From Psychrobacter maritimus (lineage in GTDB: Bacteria > Pseudomonadota > Gammaproteobacteria > Pseudomonadales > Moraxellaceae), in assembly GCF_904846345.1 (NCBI RefSeq), contig NZ_CAJHAJ010000001.1:310001-374000 (forward strand): a DNA stretch of 64,000 bases. Direction: 5' to 3'. The number at the start of each line of letters is the position of its first letter. The stretch's first letter is position 1. The notes beneath the pieces were generated by a model. It did not search any database, was not told the DNA's origin, and was given only the letters and a program-made list of their open reading frames with translations. The position numbers and the translations under genes are program-made. Shown here piece after piece: positions 49,995 to 58,324 of this stretch.

Positions 49995-51428
49995 ATGAGT
50001 GAGCACACTCAAGGGAACCGCGATTTATTATATGGTTTGCACGATCGCCCCGCCCCTGCAAAAGCCTTTTTAGGCGCAACCCAACACGTACTTGCGAGCT
50101 TTGTCGGTATCATTACGCCATCACTAATTATAGGCGGCGTACTAGGTTTAGGAGAACACATCCCCTACCTCATCAGTATGTCTTTGATGGTATCAGGGGT
50201 TGCGACCTTTATTCAGACCCACAAAGTTGGACCCGTAGGCTCTGGATTGATGGCGCTACAGGGTACCAGTTTTGGTTTTTTAGCGGCGGTATTGGCAGCA
50301 GGTTTTGTGGTAAAAAACAAAGGCGGTAGTGCAGAGGAAATTCTCTCTGTGATTTTTGGGGTCTCGTTTCTCGGAGCATTCGTCGAGATTTTCTTAAGCC
50401 AATTTATTACCAAGCTTAAATCCTTGATGAGCCCTATCGTGACGGGTTGCGTGATTGTCACTATCGGACTTTCATTGACTAAAGTAGGTCTGACCGATTT
50501 GGCAGGCGGCGTCGGAGCAGAGAACTTTGGGAGTATGCAAAACCTATTGCTCGGTGGTGGTGTACTGGTCAGCGTGGTGTTAATCAGTATTATTGACAAT
50601 AAAGTTATTCGCTCAAGTGCCATCTTTATTGGGTTAATGCTAGGCTTGATTGCCGCGATGTTTATGGGACGTATTGATTTCTCATTGGTCGCTGAAGCCC
50701 CAATCTTTACCCTACCTGTTCCTTTTAAATTCGGCTTTGGCTTTGAGTGGCAAGCGTTTATCCCCATTGCTTTTATGTATATTATTACCAGTATTGAAAC
50801 CTCAGGGGATTTGACGGCGACCTCGATGATTTCAGGCGAACCCATTAAAGGCCCGCTATATGAAAAACGTATCAAAGGTGGGGTGTTAGGCGACGGGGTT
50901 AACTCGCTGATAGCGGCGGTATTCAATACCTTCCCAGTGACGACCTTTAGCCAAAATAATGGTGTCATTCAGATGACCGGCATTGCTAGCCGATATGTCG
51001 GCTTTTATGTAGGTGCTATCTTATTTACCATGGGCATGTTCCCTATCCTCGGCGCAATTTTTACGCAATTGCCAAAGCCAGTCGTTGGCGGTGTAACGCT
51101 GCTGATGTTTGCCACCGTTGCCACTGCTGGTATTCGTATCCTATCGACAGTCGAGTTTACCCACCGTAATATTTTAATCATTGCAACATCACTAGGCTTA
51201 TCAATGGGTGTGGCCTTTGTGCCGGATGTATTCGCCCAAACGCCCCAGTTATTCCGCAATATCTTTGGTTCTGCGGTGACGATGTCAGGTATCGTTGCTA
51301 TCGCTCTCGATATGATTTTGCCAAAAAATTACGGCGTCGAGTTTGATGAGCCAGAGCAACATGCTGATGAAAAGCTAACGCCTGTTCGTGAAATGTCTGA
51401 GAGCGCTATTGAAGGTCAGATATTATAG
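49995..51428 (+). CDS. NCS2 family purine (xanthine/uric acid) permease
   Basis: A 477-residue inner-membrane H+ symporter with about 14 helices. NCS2 hallmarks are the TM1 Gln-His pair in ATQHVLASFVG, TM8 IETSGDLTATS, and VFNTFPVTTFSQNNGVIQMTG in TM9-10. The QH and NxGxxxxTG-like (QNNGVIQMTG) motifs are those of the nucleobase-ascorbate subgroup that carries xanthine or urate, not the uracil subgroup. AGGAGG lies eight bases upstream. The shared RutR-type operator and the adjacent urate-degradation genes favour urate or xanthine as substrate. Confidence 0.9.
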   Translation: MSEHTQGNRDLLYGLHDRPAPAKAFLGATQHVLASFVGIITPSLIIGGVLGLGEHIPYLISMSLMVSGVATFIQTHKVGPVGSGLMALQGTSFGFLAAVLAAGFVVKNKGGSAEEILSVIFGVSFLGAFVEIFLSQFITKLKSLMSPIVTGCVIVTIGLSLTKVGLTDLAGGVGAENFGSMQNLLLGGGVLVSVVLISIIDNKVIRSSAIFIGLMLGLIAAMFMGRIDFSLVAEAPIFTLPVPFKFGFGFEWQAFIPIAFMYIITSIETSGDLTATSMISGEPIKGPLYEKRIKGGVLGDGVNSLIAAVFNTFPVTTFSQNNGVIQMTGIASRYVGFYVGAILFTMGMFPILGAIFTQLPKPVVGGVTLLMFATVATAGIRILSTVEFTHRNILIIATSLGLSMGVAFVPDVFAQTPQLFRNIFGSAVTMSGIVAIALDMILPKNYGVEFDEPEQHADEKLTPVREMSESAIEGQIL

Positions 51429-51504
51429 TTGTCATAACAGATATCATAATTGTTATAAAATGCCATTGAGCGCAGTGAGAGATTTTTTCTGCTTTTCAAT
51501 CACT

Positions 51505-51545
51505 GCCTTAACGATAAAGTCGTCATAACGCTCTATCGTTAAGGC
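51505..51545. terminator. Hairpin between convergent permease and regulator genes
   Basis: GCCTTAACGATA pairs perfectly with TATCGTTAAGGC. The plus-strand tail is only GATTTT, so termination strength is uncertain. Confidence 0.65.
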
Positions 51546-51591
51546 GATTTTCTGTATGTACCTTTTTACTTTGAATGGACTATATAAGATA

Positions 51592-52341
51592 TTAAAGCCC
51601 GCAACCACGCAAAATAAATGGCACTAAAAAATCAGCAGCACGCGCTTCATCTTGCTTATCGTATTTATCCTTACCCATTAAACCGACGATTTCTGTCTCA
51701 AACTCGGCATAGCGTTGCGTCGTGGCCCAAATCAAAATTAATAATTGTAATGGATCACTAACACCAATCTTGCCTTGTTCATACCAAGTTTTCATGACCT
51801 GCGCCTTATCAACTGCCCATTCTTGCATCGTCGTTGACATAAAGTCGTGTAGGTGTGGCGCACCGCCAATGACTTCAAGCGCAAACAGCTTATGTTGGTT
51901 TGGGTGCGCAAATGCTTGATGCAGTTTCGTGCGCACAAATTTTTCGATCACTTCCTTGGGGTCACTCTCGACTGTCATGGTCACCAAGCCCTCATTCCAC
52001 TCTTGGATGATAGAGTGCAGTACCGATTGGTAGAGATTCTTTTTATTTTTAAAATAGTAATGAATATTGGCTTTTGGCAGCTCAGCTCTATCGGCAATAC
52101 CTTGCATCGTCGCACCGCGAAACCCTTGTAACACGAACTCTTCTTCTGCAGCTGCCAAAATGACAGCTTGATTGTGCGCGCGAATGTCTTGCTGATTGCG
52201 CTGGACATTTTGCTCTACAAGCACTTCTGAACTCTCTGGTGTATTAACGTCGTTATTGTGCGCCGTGTCTTTTCCAGTTGTAACACTTTTAGTCGTATCT
52301 TTTTTAGTTATAACACTTTTAATTGTATCGCTGGTGGCCAT
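51592..52341 (-). CDS. RutR-like TetR-family regulator of purine/ureide genes
   Basis: 249 residues. The TetR helix-turn-helix lies at ~60-105 (VILAAAEEEFVLQGFRGATM, ELPKANIHYYFKNKKNLYQS). The C-terminal domain follows RutR: KLFALEVIGGAPHLHDFM, LQLLILIWATTQRYAEFETE. The first ~50 residues are a Thr/Lys/Asp-rich tail containing a 30-bp duplication (52270-52329) that repeats DT-KSV-T-K. The gene is divergent from the uraD operon, and near-consensus RutR sites lie upstream of that operon and of the permease. It probably represses both; the inducer (urate, xanthine, uracil or another) is unknown. Confidence 0.88.
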   Translation of the reverse strand: MATSDTIKSVITKKDTTKSVTTGKDTAHNNDVNTPESSEVLVEQNVQRNQQDIRAHNQAVILAAAEEEFVLQGFRGATMQGIADRAELPKANIHYYFKNKKNLYQSVLHSIIQEWNEGLVTMTVESDPKEVIEKFVRTKLHQAFAHPNQHKLFALEVIGGAPHLHDFMSTTMQEWAVDKAQVMKTWYEQGKIGVSDPLQLLILIWATTQRYAEFETEIVGLMGKDKYDKQDEARAADFLVPFILRGCGL

Positions 52342-52659
52342 GATTAGTAACGCCTGTAATGATGTTCAATGAGTGGCGATGCGCCAATGTAGGTTTATAT
52401 TTTAATAAAGCGTAAGGCTTATGGCCTGATTTTTATGAAATATATCTCACTAAAATAAATTATTTGCATAAAGCAGTTGACCAAATGGTCAGGTTTAAGG
52501 AGAATGGTTAATATTAAAGCAATTACTGATTGATGCATACCCATTTAGCATGAGATTTTTCATCAATAGATACTAATCAATAGATATTAGCATGCCGCTA
52601 TACATCAATATCAGCTTATTCAGCCCTATGGATTGGGGACAAAGGAAAAGGATGCCACT
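52342..52659. other. Divergent control region of regulator and urate operon
   Basis: 318 bp containing the second RutR-type operator (52477-52492) and the uraD ribosome site (AAAGGA, 52647-52652). Nothing else was recognised. Confidence 0.6.
52477..52492 (+). promoter_or_regulatory. RutR-type operator, urate operon/regulator site
   Basis: TTGACCAAATGGTCAG matches the RutR consensus TTGACCAnnTGGTCAA at all but the last base. It sits between the divergent regulator and uraD, so it could control both. Confidence 0.8.
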
Positions 52660-53181
52660 GTGAAATTATCGCTACAGCAATTTAACCACCTAGCGCCAGC
52701 CGACGCGACCTCACACCTATTGACCTGTTGCACCAGTACAGCGTGGGCAAAAGAATTAGTCAGTAATCGTCCTTTCACTGATATAGATAACTTACTTACT
52801 AATAGTGACAACGCGTGGCAACAAGCACAATCCAACGAGGCCAATTTGCTCGAGGCCTTTGACGGCCACCCGCAAATCGGCAACGTCGACTCACTAAAAG
52901 AAAAATACCGCAACACTCAAGACAGTGCCGCGCATGAGCAATCAGGCGCAAATGATGCCGAGGATGAGGTGATTGCCGCCTTGGCGCAAGGCAATCAAGA
53001 TTATCTGGATAAATTCGGCTTTATCTTTATCGTGTTTGCGACTGGCAAGAGCGCGCAGCAAATGCTGGATTTATTGTTAGCGCGTTTGCCAAACGATCGC
53101 GCTACTGAGCTGGTTAATGCCGCTGCTGAGCAAAATAAAATTACCCGTTTACGCTTACAAAAACTGCTGGGCGCCGCTTAA
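52660..53181 (+). CDS. uraD: OHCU decarboxylase UraD
   Basis: Converts 2-oxo-4-hydroxy-4-carboxy-5-ureidoimidazoline to S-allantoin, the last step of urate to allantoin. 173 residues from a GTG at 52660 that has AAAGGA seven bases upstream; no ATG is available and the TTG at 52633 lacks a site. The catalytic His is in the family motif GHPQIGN, and the C-terminal helices carry YLDKFGFIFIVFATGKS and LRLQKLLGAA. It is the first gene of a six-gene plus-strand operon. Confidence 0.93.
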   Translation: MKLSLQQFNHLAPADATSHLLTCCTSTAWAKELVSNRPFTDIDNLLTNSDNAWQQAQSNEANLLEAFDGHPQIGNVDSLKEKYRNTQDSAAHEQSGANDAEDEVIAALAQGNQDYLDKFGFIFIVFATGKSAQQMLDLLLARLPNDRATELVNAAAEQNKITRLRLQKLLGAA

Positions 53182-53224
53182 TGTAAACGCTGCCTTACTG
53201 GTTCACTATATAAAAGGAATTATC

Positions 53225-53593
53225 ATGTCAGGTACTCTCTCATCCCATATCTTAGATACCCATCTTGGCAAACCTGCCGCTGACATAGCGGTGACGCTAC
53301 ACCGCGTAAGCGCAAGCGGCGAGGCCTCATTATTAGCCAATGGCGTCACCAACGCTGATGGACGCGTGACACCAGACAGCTGGTCATTTAACCCTACTAT
53401 TGATATTGCTGAATATCACTTAGATGTTGGTCGTTATACCTTAACCTTTGATACTCAAGCTTACTTTGATACACAAAACCTAACGGCTTTTTATCCGCAA
53501 GTAGTCATCGACTTTATCATAAGTGATAACGGTCACTATCATGTACCGCTGCTACTTAGCGCGCATGGCTATAGCACCTATCGCGGCTCGTAA
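53225..53593 (+). CDS. hiuH: 5-hydroxyisourate hydrolase (transthyretin-like)
   Basis: Hydrolyses 5-hydroxyisourate to OHCU, between PuuD and UraD in urate breakdown. 122 residues from the ATG at 53225 with AAAGGA seven to eight bases upstream. Family motifs at both ends are SSHILDTHLGKPAADI near the N-terminus, with the catalytic His, and the C-terminal signature HVPLLLSAHGYSTYRGS ending in YRGS. It would form a homotetramer in the cytoplasm. It lies 43 bp after uraD. Confidence 0.95.
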   Translation: MSGTLSSHILDTHLGKPAADIAVTLHRVSASGEASLLANGVTNADGRVTPDSWSFNPTIDIAEYHLDVGRYTLTFDTQAYFDTQNLTAFYPQVVIDFIISDNGHYHVPLLLSAHGYSTYRGS

Positions 53594-53659
53594 AGGTATT
53601 ACGTTATCGTTTAAAAGCACACTGGATGAAAGAACATTGGACAAAAGGACACTTGCCAC

Positions 53660-55018
53660 ATGGGCGCATATCTTCTCGATTGGGTAGCTTTATTTTTTCG
53701 CTGGTTTCACGTTATCGCTGGGATTGCATGGATTGGCGCGTCTTTCTATTTTGTTTGGTTGGATTTAAGCTTGCGAAAACCGCCACAGTGGAAAGCCGAT
53801 AAAGGTATCTCGGGCGACTTATGGGCAGTACACGGCGGCGGCTTTTATGAGATTGCCAAATACAAGCTTGAACCTGAAGAGATGCCAAAGACCCTGCATT
53901 GGTTTAAATGGGAGGCTTATACCACGTGGCTGACTGGTATGGCGATGCTTGCTATCGTCTATTATGCCAATGCAACAGCTTACTTGATTGATCCCAGTAA
54001 AGTCGCTTTTGGTAGCAGTATCGGTGCCATATCAACCAGCTTATTATTCTTATTCGGTAGCTACTTTATTTATGAGGTGATTGTCCGTAGCCATTTAGGT
54101 AAAAACTCGTTTATTTTTAGCACCATTATTTTTATCTTATTAGTCATTGCTTGTTGGGGTTCTTATCAGTTGTTTAGTGACCGAGCCTCATTTATCCATA
54201 TTGGTGCCATATTGGGTACAGTCATGGCCGGTAACGTCTTCTTCGGTATCATGCCCGCTCAGCGTGCGCTTGTAGACTGTGTTCGGCGCGGCGAAAAGCC
54301 GGGTAAAGAAGTCGCCGACTTAGCATTACAAGCAAAAAACCGCTCATTGATGAACAACTACTTTACCTTACCGCTTATCTTTACCATGATTAGTAACCAC
54401 TATCCGATGATGTATTCTCATGCACACGGCTGGTTGGTATTGGTCTACGTCGGCATCATCACGGCGATTGTTCGCCATTACTTTAACCAAAAGCATTTAG
54501 ACAATCATAAGCCGCGCTATTTGGTTATCCCTGCTGTTTTAACCGTTTTATTGATTATTTGGATGCGCCCAGCGCCAATCGAGCCGTTACCTGCTACTAG
54601 CGCTCCAGTCGCTGCCGCGCCTGCAGTAAATGACAGCACGCCACCAACGGCTGGCAATGACCTAGCAAGTAACGCGGTTAATTCTAATGCCAGCTCTAAT
54701 GCCAGCTCTAATGCCAGCTCTGATGTTAAGTCTAATGAAAACGTTACCGCAGCAGCCGTTCCAGTGACGGCCTCAGCTGACGATGCCATCATGAATGTTG
54801 TGCATACGCGCTGTAGTACTTGTCATGCCGCGCAGCCAACTCAGCAAGGATTTGCAGCGCCGCCAGCAGGTATTATCATCCAAACACCGTCAGATATGAA
54901 AATCCATAAAGATAAAATCATTACGGCGGTGCAAACAGGCTATATGCCACTGGGTAATCTGACTCAATTGACTGATGCAGAACGCCAACAAATCGTTGCT
55001 TATACCTCAGGTTTGTAG
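53660..55018 (+). CDS. puuD: Membrane urate hydroxylase PuuD with C-terminal cytochrome c domain
   Basis: Oxidises urate to 5-hydroxyisourate at the inner membrane, passing electrons to the respiratory chain. 452 residues: seven to eight helices to about residue 305 (WFHVIAGIAWIGASFYFVWL, WAVHGGGFYEIAKY, LGTVMAGNVFFGIMPAQR), then a Pro/Ala/Asn/Ser linker with three 12-bp repeats coding NASS near residues 340-355, then a class I cytochrome c domain with CSTCH (haem) and the Met ligand in TGYMPLGN. This fused form replaces soluble uricase. Confidence 0.95.
   Translation: MGAYLLDWVALFFRWFHVIAGIAWIGASFYFVWLDLSLRKPPQWKADKGISGDLWAVHGGGFYEIAKYKLEPEEMPKTLHWFKWEAYTTWLTGMAMLAIVYYANATAYLIDPSKVAFGSSIGAISTSLLFLFGSYFIYEVIVRSHLGKNSFIFSTIIFILLVIACWGSYQLFSDRASFIHIGAILGTVMAGNVFFGIMPAQRALVDCVRRGEKPGKEVADLALQAKNRSLMNNYFTLPLIFTMISNHYPMMYSHAHGWLVLVYVGIITAIVRHYFNQKHLDNHKPRYLVIPAVLTVLLIIWMRPAPIEPLPATSAPVAAAPAVNDSTPPTAGNDLASNAVNSNASSNASSNASSDVKSNENVTAAAVPVTASADDAIMNVVHTRCSTCHAAQPTQQGFAAPPAGIIIQTPSDMKIHKDKIITAVQTGYMPLGNLTQLTDAERQQIVAYTSGL
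54687..54722 (+). repeat. 12-bp tandem repeat in the puuD linker
   Basis: Three copies of a 12-bp unit reading TCTAATGCCAGC in the linker between the membrane and cytochrome domains. It is in frame, so copy changes would alter linker length only. Confidence 0.7.
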
Positions 55019-55089
55019 CTTTAAATGTTAGTAGCTAATTAGCGATACTCACTCTTATGTTGCTTTAAGATATTTAGGATATATTTACA

Positions 55090-56070
55090 ATGAATAAAAA
55101 AATAACCAGCGATTTTAATCACGATACCTATGCACGCGACCTAAAAGGCTATGCAGGCAATCCACCGCAAGCCAACTGGCCGGGCGGTGCAAAAATTGCT
55201 GTGCAGTTCGTTCTCAATATCGAAGAAGGTGCTGAGAACAGCGTTATTCATGGAGATGCAGAATCAGAGCGTTTTTTGTCCGATATCTTAGGCACACCCT
55301 CATTTAATAACCGTCATCAGTCTATCGAATCGGCTTTTGAGTACGGCAGCCGTGTCGGTGTGTGGCGGGTGCTTGATGTGTTTAAAGACTATGGCCTGCC
55401 TATTACTACCTTTACTTGTGCTGCAGCGGCTGAAAAGACACCGCATATTATTGAGCGCGTCTTAGAGGACGGTCACGAAGTCGCCAGTCACGGACTGCGC
55501 TGGATTACCTATCAATATATGTATCGTGAGACCGAGCGCGAGCATGTGCGCCGTGCTACTGAAATCTTTGAGCGGATGCTTGGTGGGCAGCCGCTAGGTT
55601 GGTACACAGGTCGTGATAGTCCCAACACCCGTGAGCTGGTCGCCGAGCAAGGTGGCTATATTTATGACTCCGACTCTTACGCTGATGAGCTGCCTTACTG
55701 GCTTAATGTTAAGGTAGAAAACGGTAATAAAATCGCTCGTAAGCCGCATCTGGTTATTCCCTATAGCCTTGAAACCAATGACATGCGCTTTTCATCAAGC
55801 CCGGGATTTACTCATGCCGAACCCTTTTATCAGTATCTAAAAGACAGCTTTGACACGCTTTATGAAGAAGGTCAGCACACGCCAAAAATGCTGACCATCG
55901 GTTTGCATTGCCGTATCATTGGCCGCGCTGGTCGCATCACCGCGCTTAAAAAGTTTTTAAAATATATTACGGACAAACCTGATGTTTGGATATGTCGCCG
56001 CGATGAGATTGCCAAGCACTGGTATGAAAACCATCCCGCCACGGCTGATAATACCGCTGACTGGATGTAA
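55090..56070 (+). CDS. puuE: Allantoinase PuuE (polysaccharide-deacetylase-like)
   Basis: Hydrolyses S-allantoin to allantoate; unrelated to the metallo-hydrolase AllB. 326 residues of the NodB/deacetylase superfamily with the PuuE-specific pattern: NIEEGAENSVIHGDAESE, FEYGSRVGVWRVLD, HEVASHGLRWITYQYM, GWYTGRDSPNTRELV, DSDSYADELPYW, and TIGLHCRIIGRAGR. No leader peptide, so cytoplasmic. It lies 71 bp after puuD and is followed by a spacer made of degenerate 13-bp repeats. Confidence 0.95.
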   Translation: MNKKITSDFNHDTYARDLKGYAGNPPQANWPGGAKIAVQFVLNIEEGAENSVIHGDAESERFLSDILGTPSFNNRHQSIESAFEYGSRVGVWRVLDVFKDYGLPITTFTCAAAAEKTPHIIERVLEDGHEVASHGLRWITYQYMYRETEREHVRRATEIFERMLGGQPLGWYTGRDSPNTRELVAEQGGYIYDSDSYADELPYWLNVKVENGNKIARKPHLVIPYSLETNDMRFSSSPGFTHAEPFYQYLKDSFDTLYEEGQHTPKMLTIGLHCRIIGRAGRITALKKFLKYITDKPDVWICRRDEIAKHWYENHPATADNTADWM

Positions 56071-56073
56071 TCT

Positions 56074-56126
56074 TAAATTCAGATGCTAAGTTCAGATAAT
56101 AAGTTCAGACACCAATTTTAGACACC
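56074..56126. repeat. Degenerate 13-14 bp tandem repeat between puuE and allE
   Basis: Four units around TAAGTTCAGAtaa/cac, starting at 56074, 56087, 56100 and 56114. Confidence 0.65.
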
Positions 56127-56164
56127 AGTTTATCGCGGCACAAAACCATTAAGGATTATTAACC

Positions 56165-57001
56165 ATGTCAACAAAAAGCACTTATTATGCACCAACTGGC
56201 GGCTTGCCTCCGCAAACACAGCTACTATCCGATCGCGCTATCTTCACCGAAGCGTATGCGATTATCCCCAAACGTGTACTAACCGACATTGTTATTAGCT
56301 ACCTGCCGTTTTGGGAAGGCATGCGCATGTGGGTGATTGCCCGCCCTTTAAGCGGTTTTGCAGAAACTTTCTCACAATATATCGTTGAAGTCGCACCAAA
56401 TGGCGGCTCTCAAAAGCCTGAGCTGGATACCACAGCAGAAGCCGTATTATTTGTTGTTGAAGGTGCAATGGATATTACTATTGAAGGCGAAGCGCATCAT
56501 CTTGAAGCGGGTGGCTATGTATTTTTACCACCGGCATGTAAGTGGACGCTGAAAAACAATAGCGACAAGCACGTTAAATTCCATTGGATTCGTAAAGCTT
56601 ATCAGTTTGTAGACGGTATTGATGCGCCTGAACCTTTTGTCACCAGCGATCACGATGTTGCAGCGATTGAGATGCCCGGTACTAATGGTGTATGGGCAAC
56701 CACCAGATTCACCGAGCAATCAGATATGCGTCACGATATGCATGTGAACATAGTCACTTTTCAACCCGGTGGCGTGATTCCATTTGATGAAACGCATGTT
56801 ATGGAACATGGTTTGTATGTGCTAGAAGGTAAAGCGGTATATCACTTAAACGGTGAATGGGTAGAAGTTGAGGCGGGTGATTTTATGTGGCTGCGCGCGT
56901 TTTGCCCACAATCTTGTTACGCCGGCGGACCCGGTCCATTTAGATACTTACTATATAAAGACGTGAATAGACATATGCCATTTATTCGCCCAGAACGATA
57001 A
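56165..57001 (+). CDS. allE: (S)-ureidoglycine aminohydrolase AllE
   Basis: A Mn-dependent bicupin that releases ammonia from (S)-ureidoglycine to give (S)-ureidoglycolate. 278 residues with two cupin halves: the first around AEAVLFVVEGAMDITIEGEA and EAGGYVFLPP, the second with the metal site in MHVNIVTFQPGGVIPFDETH, MEHGLYVLEGKAVYHLNG, and WLRAFCPQSCYAGG. The N-terminal PPQTQLLSDRAIFTEAYAII is typical of the family sometimes labelled bifunctional allantoicase/aminohydrolase. The enzyme that would make its substrate (allantoate amidohydrolase) is not encoded in this window. Confidence 0.92.
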   Translation: MSTKSTYYAPTGGLPPQTQLLSDRAIFTEAYAIIPKRVLTDIVISYLPFWEGMRMWVIARPLSGFAETFSQYIVEVAPNGGSQKPELDTTAEAVLFVVEGAMDITIEGEAHHLEAGGYVFLPPACKWTLKNNSDKHVKFHWIRKAYQFVDGIDAPEPFVTSDHDVAAIEMPGTNGVWATTRFTEQSDMRHDMHVNIVTFQPGGVIPFDETHVMEHGLYVLEGKAVYHLNGEWVEVEAGDFMWLRAFCPQSCYAGGPGPFRYLLYKDVNRHMPFIRPER

Positions 57002-57101
57002 GCAATCCGGAATAATAAATAGTATAAAAGCATAATCGTTAATGCGAATACGGGTCTAGGGTAAATTTACTGCTACTGCCAATTAAACGACCCTATCAAT
57101 T

Positions 57102-57137
57102 AACTCACGTTACTAATTCAACTAACGTTACTAACCC
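57102..57137. repeat. 18-bp tandem duplication before allA
   Basis: AACTCACGTTACTAATTC is followed directly by AACTAACGTTACTAACCC (15 of 18 identical). Confidence 0.6.
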
Positions 57138-57153
57138 TTATTAAGGTGAATTC

Positions 57154-57675
57154 ATGAGTACTACAATCATAGCCAAACCTTTGACTAAAGCTGAGTTTGC
57201 GCCCTATGGTAAGGTTATTGAGCCGTATGATAAAGACGAAGAAACGCCTGAAAATTGTTATGAGATTAACAATGGCTACGCCAAGCGCCATCATGCTATC
57301 GCCGAGTCTAAGCTCGATGGTGGCAATGTCGGCATGAGTATTTTCTGTGCCAAAAAGCGCGAGTCTCCTATTGCCTTATCAGTAATGGAATATCACCCGT
57401 TTGGTACACAGGCTTTCTTTTCGATGAATGGTCAGGATTACATTGTCGTGGTTGCGCCTAAAGGCGAGCCGCCACAGTCTGCTGATGATTTGACTGTATT
57501 TTATGCCAAATCGCATCAAGGTGTGCAATATGACGCCAATGTTTGGCATCATCCCCTGCTCGCACTTGGTCGTGATTCTGACTTTTTAGTGATTGACCGT
57601 ATCAACGGTGAAGGCAAAAACTGTTATGAGCTCGATATCAATGATTGGCGGGTACAAATTGAGCTTGCAGAATAG
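57154..57675 (+). CDS. allA: Ureidoglycolate lyase AllA
   Basis: Cleaves (S)-ureidoglycolate to glyoxylate and urea, ending the ureide pathway. 173 residues with the AllA pattern: [46 protein letters not shown], and [28 protein letters not shown] precedes the ATG. It is the last gene of the uraD operon and is followed by a strong hairpin. Glyoxylate could be used by malate synthase G, also encoded in this window. Confidence 0.94.
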   Translation: MSTTIIAKPLTKAEFAPYGKVIEPYDKDEETPENCYEINNGYAKRHHAIAESKLDGGNVGMSIFCAKKRESPIALSVMEYHPFGTQAFFSMNGQDYIVVVAPKGEPPQSADDLTVFYAKSHQGVQYDANVWHHPLLALGRDSDFLVIDRINGEGKNCYELDINDWRVQIELAE

Positions 57676-57797
57676 TAAGCTTAAGTATTAGCAGCTCATG
57701 TCTCAGCAATTTATATTAATAAGATATTAACGCTAACGTCATATTTAATAACGCTCTAATCGACACTGCCATTCAATGACTTTATCAAAAAAAATAG

Positions 57798-57829
57798 ACA
57801 AGCCAGCTAATGGCGATTAGCTGGCTTGT
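57798..57829. terminator. Hairpin terminator after the ureide operon
   Basis: A perfect 14-bp stem, ACAAGCCAGCTAAT/ATTAGCTGGCTTGT, with a GGCG tetraloop, about 120 bp after allA. An A run precedes it, and the plus-strand T tail is weak. Confidence 0.75.
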
Positions 57830-57870
57830 TATGCTGAATAGCTCAAACTTAACACATTAAGTCAGATTAC

Positions 57871-57902
57871 TTGTTTTTTATGTACTACTGTACTAGAATA
57901 CT
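57871..57902 (+). promoter_or_regulatory. Candidate TrpR-controlled promoter of trpR
   Basis: TTGTTT and TAGAAT, 17 bp apart (57871-57876 and 57894-57899), form a plausible sigma-70 promoter. Overlapping the -10 element at 57881-57902 are two TGTACT repeats eight bases apart followed by AG, which resemble TrpR operator half-sites (GTACTAG type). It lies 45 bp upstream of trpR, implying autoregulation. Confidence 0.5.
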
Positions 57903-57946
57903 GAAACAACATACTGCTTACCTGACTATTATAAAGATTACATACT

Positions 57947-58252
57947 ATGAGCACTAATCCCTATCACAGTTTATTAACTCATCTCGCAAATTGTAATGAC
58001 AGTGCCGCTATTGAGCGGCTATTCAGTGCGTTATTGACCGATAAAGAGCAGCAAGAAATCGCCAATCGTATCCGTATTTTTGATTTGCTTGAACGCGGTG
58101 TGACCCAGCGTGAGATATCTGAGCAACTGGGTGTTGGTATCGCCACTGTCTCGCGCGGTGCTAAAGCAATGCAAGCACATGATGTGAGCGCTTTATTAAA
58201 GACTCATAGAGAAAGTACATCTATAAATAGCACACCTACTAAAGACGCTTAA
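57947..58252 (+). CDS. trpR: Trp operon repressor TrpR
   Basis: A tryptophan-dependent DNA-binding repressor of 101 residues, the normal family length. The helix-turn-helix reads TQREISEQLGVGIATVSRGA, matching the TrpR consensus Q-RE---LG-GIATI-RG. Upstream LLTDKEQQEIANRIRIFDLL forms the Trp-binding helices. It stands 72 bp before trpE and has a candidate operator over its own promoter, so it probably controls trpR-trpE-trpG as one unit. Confidence 0.92.
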   Translation: MSTNPYHSLLTHLANCNDSAAIERLFSALLTDKEQQEIANRIRIFDLLERGVTQREISEQLGVGIATVSRGAKAMQAHDVSALLKTHRESTSINSTPTKDA

Positions 58253-58324
58253 CTCGTTAAAAATTATGATGTTAATCCGCCTTATTTTTATTTGATAAAT
58301 CATTGAACTATTTTGGACATTGTT

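Noticed and set aside
50213..50968. 251-codon open frame on the minus strand inside the purine permease gene
   Set aside because: It is the antisense shadow of a well-conserved NCS2 gene; composition is Pro/Ser/Ile-rich and no ribosome site or homology is evident.
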